Source: Gammaproteobacteria bacterium
GTDB lineage: Bacteria; Pseudomonadota; Gammaproteobacteria; Pseudomonadales; Azotimanducaceae
Assembly: GCA_003247835.1 (NCBI GenBank)
Contig: QJYB01000030.1
Coordinates: 1 to 34,962, forward strand
Length of the DNA: 34,962 nt
Direction of reading: 5' to 3'
Numbering within the stretch: the first letter of the stretch is position 1; each line of letters begins with the position of its first letter. This document shows, piece after piece, positions 30,074-34,962 of this stretch. The notes beneath the pieces are model-generated. The model saw only the letters and a list, made by a program, of their open reading frames with translations. It was not told the origin of the DNA and did no database searches. Both the position numbers and the translations under genes were made by a program.

Positions 30074-30970
30074 ATGTTTCGAAACCTGCGTCTGTACCGG
30101 GTGAGCGGCGAGTGGCCGGGCTCGGAGCAGGAACTGTCGAGCCAGCTCGAGAACGTGCCGTTCACACCCTGCAGTGCCTACAGCGAGCGCAGCGCCGGCT
30201 GGGAGGCGCCGGTGGCGGAGCTGCCGGATGCGCTGGCGCGCCGAATCGCCGGCGCGGATTTCTTCCGGCTGCGCACTCAGACCCGGTTGTTGCCGTCGGC
30301 TGCGGTGAACGAAGCGCTGGAAGACCGTATCGACGAGTTCAGCGGCCGCATGCAGCGATCGCCGGGACGGAAAGAGAAGCGGGATCTCAAGGACGAGGTC
30401 ATCGCGGAGCTGATGCCGAAGGCGCTGCTCAAATCCGACCGGACATGGGGACTGTTCCTGCGCGCTGAGAAGGTGCTGGCCGTGGATACAGCCTCGGAGG
30501 TGCAGGCGGAGCGGTTTCTGGACGCGCTGCGCAGTGCCTTCGGCTCGCTGCCCCTGACGCCCATCGAGTTCCGTGAACCGGTGAGCAAGCTGCTCACGGC
30601 GGTCTTTCTCGGCGGCGGTCCCACGGCGTTCGTCACCGGTCGGGAGTGCCGCATGCTGGATCCGTCCACCGGCAGCGCGTCGGTGAGCTGGATGGACATC
30701 GATCTCTCGGATCCGAGCGTGCAGCGGCACGTCCGCGATGGTCTGAAGCTCGACCGTCTCGCCGTCGGTTTCGACGAGCTCGCCACGCTGGTGCTGGACC
30801 AGGACTGCGTGATCCGCAAGCTCAAGCTCCTGGGCACCGACCGCGTCGAGGACGGTGATCCTCTGGACGAGGATCCGGTGGGCCGTCTCGATGCGGATCT
30901 GGCGATGATCTCGGGTGTGCTGACGAGACTGCTCGGCGCGCTGAAAAAAGCGCTCGGCGGCTACGACTGA
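30074..30970 (+). CDS. rdgC: Recombination-associated protein RdgC
   Basis: A 298-residue RdgC; the E. coli protein has 303. RdgC forms a ring-shaped dimer that binds double-stranded DNA and limits RecA. The start MFRNLRLYRVSGEW is diagnostic, as are GWEAPVAELPDALARR, KEKRDLKDEVIAELMPKALLK and DPSVQRHVRDGLKLDRLAVG. The ribosome binding site is GAGAGAG and a good sigma-70 promoter precedes it. Presence of RdgC supports a beta- or gammaproteobacterial origin. No phage or defence genes lie nearby, so this is taken as a housekeeping copy. Confidence 0.96.
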   Translation: MFRNLRLYRVSGEWPGSEQELSSQLENVPFTPCSAYSERSAGWEAPVAELPDALARRIAGADFFRLRTQTRLLPSAAVNEALEDRIDEFSGRMQRSPGRKEKRDLKDEVIAELMPKALLKSDRTWGLFLRAEKVLAVDTASEVQAERFLDALRSAFGSLPLTPIEFREPVSKLLTAVFLGGGPTAFVTGRECRMLDPSTGSASVSWMDIDLSDPSVQRHVRDGLKLDRLAVGFDELATLVLDQDCVIRKLKLLGTDRVEDGDPLDEDPVGRLDADLAMISGVLTRLLGALKKALGGYD

Positions 30971-31022
30971 CCACGATCGCGTCCGTTCAGTTGCCGCTCA
31001 GGGCTCCCGTGGTCTGCTCTGT

Positions 31023-31041
31023 GACAGCGATTGGCGCTGTC
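31023..31041. promoter_or_regulatory. 19-bp palindrome upstream of SYLF gene, with putative promoter
   Basis: GACAGCG-ATTGG-CGCTGTC is a perfect 7-bp inverted repeat with a 5-bp centre. It overlaps TTGGCG (31031-31036), a possible -35, with TATAAG (31056-31061) 19 bp downstream as a possible -10. The SYLF ATG is at 31090. Layout fits a dimeric repressor site over a promoter. It might instead be a weak terminator of rdgC, which ends 52 bp upstream, but no T-run follows. Confidence 0.45.
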
Positions 31042-31089
31042 CGGGCGTATTGCTGTATAAGGGGCCCGGTTTCCCCCAGAGGAGTGGTC

Positions 31090-31782
31090 ATGTCCGCACG
31101 CAGAAACTCGTTTGCCACAGTCATCCTCACGCTGCTGAGCCTGCTGTCCGGCGCGGTTCATGCCGACGTCTACACGGACGCGGCGAACCTGTTCCGCGGC
31201 ACGGATGCGGCGTCGCCGTTCTTCTCCAGCAGCTACGGTTATGCCATCTTCCCGACGGTGGGCAAGGGCGGGTTCATCCTGGCCGGCGGCTACGGCAAGG
31301 GGCGCGTCTTCGTCGCCGGTGATCCGGTAGGGGACACGACACTCACTCAGGCATCCGTGGGTTTTCAGGTCGGCGGGCAGGCCTACACTCAGATCATCTT
31401 CTTCGAGGACGACCGGGCGTTCCGGGAGTTTTCCCGTGGCGGCTTCGAGTTCGGCGCCCAGGTGAACGCCACGGTCATCAAGGCCAACGCTCAGGCCACC
31501 GCCGGCACCACGGGGTCGACGGCCGGCGCGAGCGGCGGCACCAAGGACGTGGAAGGCACCTCGCCCGGCTACTACAAGGGTATGGCCGTGTTCATCATAG
31601 CCACCGGCGGTCTCATGTTCGAGGCGAGCGTCGGCGGCCAGCGGTTCAGCTACAAGCCCATCGCGCAGGATGCGAGGCTCGAGCGGGTCGAAGACGGCGA
31701 GGTCGTAGAGATCCAGGAGCGCTCCAATCCGCCGCAGAGAAACGGAGAGCTGACGCCTGGCAATCCGGTGCAGAACTTCTAG
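31090..31782 (+). CDS. Exported SYLF (Ysc84-like) domain protein
   Basis: A 230-residue protein from the ATG at 31090, preceded by AGAGGAG. A signal peptide ends SGAVHA, with no lipobox, so the protein is soluble periplasmic or secreted. The SYLF domain shows SSSYGYAIFPTVGKGGFILAGGYG, GFQVGGQAYTQIIFFEDDRA, FEFGAQVNATVIKANA and GLMFEASVGGQRFSYKPI. An insertion rich in Ala, Thr and Gly (about 135-155) breaks the domain, as seen in some relatives. Its role is unknown; bacterial SYLF proteins may bind lipids. A paralogue is at 13792-14343. The 3' end lies opposite the extended tail of the methyltransferase gene. Confidence 0.88.
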   Translation: MSARRNSFATVILTLLSLLSGAVHADVYTDAANLFRGTDAASPFFSSSYGYAIFPTVGKGGFILAGGYGKGRVFVAGDPVGDTTLTQASVGFQVGGQAYTQIIFFEDDRAFREFSRGGFEFGAQVNATVIKANAQATAGTTGSTAGASGGTKDVEGTSPGYYKGMAVFIIATGGLMFEASVGGQRFSYKPIAQDARLERVEDGEVVEIQERSNPPQRNGELTPGNPVQNF

Positions 31783-32596
31783 CAGGCAGAGCGCCCCAGC
31801 CGTTCGGCTGAGGCGCTGTGACGGCAACGGCCGGCTTCAGATAGCGCTGCACGAAACGGTCGGTGCGGCCGCGGAGCTCAGCCGAGAATGGTGAGCCGGT
31901 CAGGTCGTCATCCGGATTCCCCAGCACGTCCAGCGCGCCGTCGAACAGGAAACCGCGGGCCGTGAGGTCCGCCACCGCGAAATCGGCGGCGATCCGGTGG
32001 CGGTTCTGTGCATAGCTCGCGCCGGTGCCGTCCGGCGCCCGGTGGTCGATGACGAGCAGCACGCCGCCCGGCTTCAGCACCCGCATCACGGTATCGATTG
32101 CCGGGCCGGGCGGCACGTCCCAGCCGTTGTTCACGTAGTAGAGGTCGTGATAGACCTTCACCATCAGAACCAGATCGACGCTGTCCGAGCGCAGGTCGAT
32201 GTCGGGGATCTCGCGGACGTAGATCTCCAGCGCCTCCACCCCCTCACCGCGACGGCGGTCCGGAACCCGGCGCAGCAGCCCGAGGTAGGCCTGATTGTCG
32301 TGCAGGTAGACGTGGCCGGCAGGTCCCACAACCCGCGCCAGGATCTCGCTGTAGTAGCCGTCGCCTGCCAGCACGTCCAGCACGGTGAGGCCTTCCCGCG
32401 CGCCGGCGAAGCGGAGCACCTCGGCAGGGTGACTGGTCAGATCCCGCTCGCGGTCTCTGGCCGTCCGGTCGGGATGCGCGAGGGCGATGTCGATGGGATC
32501 GGCGGTTCCTGCGTCATCTGCGTCCGCCCACGGTGCCCACGCAAGTATCAGGCAGATACACAGACCGCGGGCAGGCGACACGCTAACCCGGCTCAC
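31646..32596 (-). CDS. Exported class I SAM-dependent methyltransferase with run-on C-terminus
   Basis: A 316-residue protein starting at a GTG that overlaps the isocitrate dehydrogenase stop (GTGA). A signal peptide (GLCICLILAWAPWADA) precedes a Rossmann methyltransferase: LTVLDVLAGDGYYSEILARVVG (70-91), DSVDLVLMVKVYHDLYYV and VMRVLKPGGVLLVIDHRAPD. RTDRFVQRYLKP (244-255) is where such proteins normally end. The last 61 residues are Arg-, Ala- and Pro-rich and low in conserved character, reading antisense through the hairpin at 31790 and 137 bp of the SYLF gene. An ancestral stop has probably been lost. Export of a SAM enzyme is odd; it may be membrane-tethered. Substrate unknown. Confidence 0.82.
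   Translation of the reverse strand: MSRVSVSPARGLCICLILAWAPWADADDAGTADPIDIALAHPDRTARDRERDLTSHPAEVLRFAGAREGLTVLDVLAGDGYYSEILARVVGPAGHVYLHDNQAYLGLLRRVPDRRRGEGVEALEIYVREIPDIDLRSDSVDLVLMVKVYHDLYYVNNGWDVPPGPAIDTVMRVLKPGGVLLVIDHRAPDGTGASYAQNRHRIAADFAVADLTARGFLFDGALDVLGNPDDDLTGSPFSAELRGRTDRFVQRYLKPAVAVTAPQPNGWGALPARSSAPDCQASALRFSAADWSAPGSLRPRRLRPARASHPARWACS
31790..31817. terminator. Bidirectional hairpin downstream of SYLF gene
   Basis: AGCGCC...GGCGCT (outer 6 bp) and CAGCC-GTTC-GGCTG (inner 5 bp) stack with one C/A mismatch, making a 28-bp stem-loop that starts 8 nt after the SYLF stop. It is symmetric and could end transcription of both the SYLF gene and the convergent methyltransferase. No T-run is present, so rho-independent activity would be weak. 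It now lies within the extended methyltransferase reading frame, which suggests that the frame once ended before it. Confidence 0.55.
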
Positions 32597-33621
32597 AGCC
32601 GATCGATGACGGCCTTCGCGAACTGATCCGTGTTCAGGCTGCCGCCGAGATCGCGGGTCTTCTCGCCGTCGTTGAGCGCCTGGTCGTAAGCGCGCTTGAT
32701 GCGCTCCGCCACCGCGCCGAATTCCGTCCGCTCCTCAGCCAGGTGGTTCAGCATCATGACCGCGGACATGAGCAGCGCCAGGGGGTTGGCGACGTTCTTC
32801 CCGGCGATGTCCGGGGCCGAGCCGTGCACGGCTTCGAAGATCGCCGCGTCCTCGCCGAAGTTGGCGCCCGGCACCACCCCCAGCCCGCCGACCAGACCCG
32901 CGCAGAGGTCGCTCACCACGTCACCGTAGAGATTCTCCAGCAGCAGGATATCGAACTGGCTCGGATTCTGAACGAGCCGCATGCAACCCGCATCGATGAT
33001 GGCCGTCTCGTAGTCGATGTTCGGATACTCCCGTTTGTGGGCATGATCGCTCGCCCGGAGGAACAGGCCGTCGGTCATCTTCATGATGTTGGCCTTGTGA
33101 AAGACCGTGATCTTCTGTCGTTCGCGCTGGGTAGCGAAGCGGAACGCCCAGTGCGCGATGCGCTCGCAGCCACGCTCCGTGGCGACCTTCATGCTCATGA
33201 CCACGCCGGGCACCACCTCGTTCTCCACGCCGCTGTAGAGCCCTTCGGTGTTCTCGCGGATGATGATCAGATCCACGTTCTCGAAGCGTGTCGGTACGCC
33301 GGGTAGCGAGCGCACCGGCCGGACGGCCGCATAGAGATCGAAGTGCTTGCGCAGCTGGACATTCACCGAGGCGAAGCCCTCGCCGACGGGCGTGGTGCAG
33401 GGACCTTTCAGGGCGACGCGATGATGCTCGATGGCCTCGATGGTCGACTCCGGCAGCACGTCGCCGCCGTCTTCCAGAGCCGCCAGACCCGCCTTGCAGG
33501 GTACCCAACGAATGCCGGCGCCGGCGGCGTCCAGCACCTCCAGCACCGCATCGGTGATTTCCGGACCGATTCCGTCACCCGGAATCAGCACGACGCTGGC
33601 TGCGCCTGTTTTACTCGCCAT
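32593..33621 (-). CDS. NAD-type isocitrate dehydrogenase (isocitrate/isopropylmalate dehydrogenase family)
   Basis: A 342-residue beta-decarboxylating dehydrogenase from the ATG at 33621; the family begins just after it (VVLIPGDGIGPEIT, 10-23). The substrate loop SVNVQLRKHFDLYAAVRP (86-103) with Ser86 and Asn88 is typical of NAD-dependent isocitrate dehydrogenase rather than LeuB. RENTEGLYSGVE (123-134), metal site LLENLYGDVVSDLCAGL (227-243) and HGSAPDIAGKNVANP (266-280) follow. It should oxidise isocitrate to 2-oxoglutarate, or less likely homoisocitrate. It overlaps the exported methyltransferase gene by 4 nt and diverges from the double hot-dog gene. Ribosome binding site is weak. Confidence 0.9.
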   Translation of the reverse strand: MASKTGAASVVLIPGDGIGPEITDAVLEVLDAAGAGIRWVPCKAGLAALEDGGDVLPESTIEAIEHHRVALKGPCTTPVGEGFASVNVQLRKHFDLYAAVRPVRSLPGVPTRFENVDLIIIRENTEGLYSGVENEVVPGVVMSMKVATERGCERIAHWAFRFATQRERQKITVFHKANIMKMTDGLFLRASDHAHKREYPNIDYETAIIDAGCMRLVQNPSQFDILLLENLYGDVVSDLCAGLVGGLGVVPGANFGEDAAIFEAVHGSAPDIAGKNVANPLALLMSAVMMLNHLAEERTEFGAVAERIKRAYDQALNDGEKTRDLGGSLNTDQFAKAVIDRL

Positions 33622-33701
33622 CGGCTTTGCAGGTGACCTCGTGGAATGATTGTGCAAGCCTATCATGGAGCCATCGGAGTCAGGCACGGCAGGGAGGAAA
33701 A

Positions 33702-34493
33702 ATGGCGGCAGAGGTTCGGTGGGTGGACCCGTATGAAGGATTCGAGTACCGGGAAGACACGATCACCGTATCCCGTGAGTCACAGGCCGGGAAGCTCTCG
33801 TTGTGCGGCATCGATCCCGCGCTGTTCGGCGATTCGGTGGATGCCTCCTTCTTCATCGGCCTCGCCATCCGGGCCGGCGTGGCGAGCGGCATCAGCGCCG
33901 AAGGAAACGTCAACATGCTGCAGTCGCTGATCCAGCACCGTCCCGCGCGACTGGACGAGCCGTTCAGAGTCCGGGGACGGATCACAGCGGTCACGCCCGT
34001 GCCCAGGGGCAGCACCATCGATACCGATGTCTGGTTCGAGGACGAAGCGGGCGAACGGGTGATCACAGCCCGGCGCCGGTCGTTGAAACCCGATCCGGGC
34101 CGCGGTGGTCGTGGCGCGGGGGAGCGACCACCGCCGGTGCTCACGGATCCGGACTCGGCAGACGTGCTCGCGGCGCACCGGCTCACTCCCGGGATCGTGG
34201 TGGACTACAGCGAGCCGGGCAACAGCATCCACTACGATCTGGCAGCGGCACAGAAGGCCGGCTTCCGGGCGCCGCTGATCGGCGGTGGCATGGGCGTGCA
34301 CTACCTGCTGGCGGCGCTGTATGCCGTGCGCCCGCCTGTTTCCTTCGATCTCGACATCTACTTCCGACGGCCCATCTTCTGGGACGACGACTTCCGCGTA
34401 GTGCGAAGCGGTGACGCCATGGGTCTGGTCCGCACGATCGACGGCGTCACCAAGGTGCTGACGGAGGCGCGCATCAACGATCTGCGCGTCTGA
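33702..34493 (+). CDS. Double hot-dog MaoC-like dehydratase
   Basis: A 263-residue protein from the ATG at 33702, preceded by GGGAGGAA. The N-terminal half (about 1-135, FRVRGRITAVTPVPRGSTIDT, WFEDEAGERVITARRRSLKP) is a hot-dog fold without an active-site motif. The C-terminal half holds the MaoC-type catalytic segment EPGNSIHYDLAAAQKAGFRAP followed by LIGGGMGVHYLLAALYA. Such two-domain proteins are (R)-specific enoyl-CoA hydratases or related dehydratases. It diverges from isocitrate dehydrogenase and converges with the PNPOx-fold gene, 3 nt apart. This is the fourth MaoC-type domain in the window, consistent with an acyl-CoA degrading genome. Substrate unknown. Confidence 0.82.
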   Translation: MAAEVRWVDPYEGFEYREDTITVSRESQAGKLSLCGIDPALFGDSVDASFFIGLAIRAGVASGISAEGNVNMLQSLIQHRPARLDEPFRVRGRITAVTPVPRGSTIDTDVWFEDEAGERVITARRRSLKPDPGRGGRGAGERPPPVLTDPDSADVLAAHRLTPGIVVDYSEPGNSIHYDLAAAQKAGFRAPLIGGGMGVHYLLAALYAVRPPVSFDLDIYFRRPIFWDDDFRVVRSGDAMGLVRTIDGVTKVLTEARINDLRV

Positions 34494-34496
34494 GCG

Positions 34497-34962
34497 TCAG
34501 GGAAGATCGAAGCGCCATTCCGTGGCGGAGTTGGCGAACCCGGCGCCGCCGTCGAGCCCCGAGCTGTCGCAGAGCCAGGCCAGCACGCGAGCGGGCCGAA
34601 CCGACCAGACGTCGTCGGTCTGCTCGGGCATGTCCCAGTGGTACTTTTCCCGGTAGGCCCGTGCCCAGTCGGCCGCATCGGCAACATCGAGGGGGCCTGC
34701 GGTACCCTCGATGATCACCACCTCGTCCGCGCTCTCGAGGTTCACCTGCACTCGAGGGTCACGCATCAGGTTTCGACCGATGGCGGATCCGGTGCTGAAC
34801 CAGAGCGCCGGCGAGCGCCAGATGCCCCAGACCGGGCGGGAAGCGGGATGACCAGTGGCATGCGTGGTGATCCAGTAGTTCCGCGCGGACGCCATGCGGG
34901 CGTCGACCCAGGTCCATGGCAGCAGCTTGCCGGGCTGAATGTACCCGGACAGACTCGCGCGA
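34497..34962 (-). CDS. Pyridoxamine 5'-phosphate oxidase-fold (FMN/F420-binding) protein, 5' truncated
   Basis: The frame is open to the right edge of the window, so the N-terminus is missing; the ATG at 34895 is internal, since the upstream codons encode GKLLPWTWVDARM, which matches the family. The split-barrel core follows: ARNYWITTHATGHPASRPVWG, ALWFSTGSAIGRNLMRDPRVQ and VNLESADEVVIIEGTAG. This pattern is typical of PNPOx-like proteins that bind FMN or F420. The C-terminus ends SATEWRFDLP. It may be a flavin/deazaflavin reductase; the LLM oxidoreductase at the other end of the window could use the same cofactor, but no link is shown. Confidence 0.85.
   Translation of the reverse strand, partial: RASLSGYIQPGKLLPWTWVDARMASARNYWITTHATGHPASRPVWGIWRSPALWFSTGSAIGRNLMRDPRVQVNLESADEVVIIEGTAGPLDVADAADWARAYREKYHWDMPEQTDDVWSVRPARVLAWLCDSSGLDGGAGFANSATEWRFDLP

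Noticed and set aside
30074..30970. RdgC as part of a phage or defence island
   Set aside because: No integrase, nuclease, phage or toxin-antitoxin gene lies near it; it is flanked by a transporter and a SYLF gene.
1..34962. tRNA, rRNA, riboswitch, insertion sequence or attachment sites
   Set aside because: No cloverleaf, rRNA-like stretch, known riboswitch core, transposase frame or flanking terminal repeats were seen on reading both strands.

Overview
The window is about 35 kb of GC-rich bacterial chromosome with dense, mostly canonical protein-coding genes. No rRNA, tRNA, CRISPR array, insertion sequence or phage gene was seen. Lipobox lipoproteins, a MipA/OmpV outer-membrane protein, RdgC, a Cox15-type haem A synthase and a periplasmic AroQ-type chorismate mutase point to a Gram-negative proteobacterium, most likely an aerobic gammaproteobacterium. 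The many acyl-CoA enzymes (three crotonase-fold proteins, four MaoC-type hot-dog domains, an acyl-CoA synthetase, a class III CoA-transferase, an SDR and a luciferase-like monooxygenase) suggest a lipid- or terpenoid-degrading lifestyle. Species cannot be assigned from the sequence alone.

Left part (1-8.3 kb): a truncated luciferase-like oxidoreductase diverges from a pair of crotonase-fold genes. Next come an S41 peptidase lipoprotein, a VOC protein, a small lipoprotein, an exported serine hydrolase, and an exported chorismate mutase-cyclohexadienyl dehydratase fusion that could turn chorismate into phenylpyruvate in the periplasm. A polytopic membrane protein follows.

Middle-left (8.4-13.7 kb): a soluble periplasmic PQQ dehydrogenase is followed 1 nt later by its probable cytochrome c partner. 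Then come htpX, with a good sigma-32-like promoter, haem A synthase, and an exported protein-isoaspartate methyltransferase on the other strand.

Middle (13.8-22.9 kb): two divergent operons. The minus-strand run encodes an acyl-CoA synthetase, a membrane-anchored SGNH hydrolase, a MipA/OmpV protein whose signal peptide is only reached with a non-canonical start codon, and a SYLF-domain lipoprotein. The plus-strand run encodes a CoA-transferase, SDR, split MaoC dehydratase pair, enoyl-CoA hydratase/isomerase and FolE. Together they resemble a beta-oxidation-like module for an unidentified carboxylic acid.

Right part (22.9-35 kb): a six- or seven-TM membrane protein; a Cys-rich small lipoprotein with a winged-helix/TolB-like/TPR regulator; a YihY/BrkB membrane protein; two MFS transporters; rdgC; a second SYLF protein; an exported methyltransferase whose 3' end runs into the SYLF gene; an NAD-type isocitrate dehydrogenase; a double hot-dog protein; and a truncated PNPOx-fold protein.

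No obviously new multi-gene system was found. The best leads are the AroQ-PheC fusion, the non-AUG start of the MipA gene, the lost-stop methyltransferase, the folE gene locked into an acyl-CoA operon, and several well-formed regulatory repeats.
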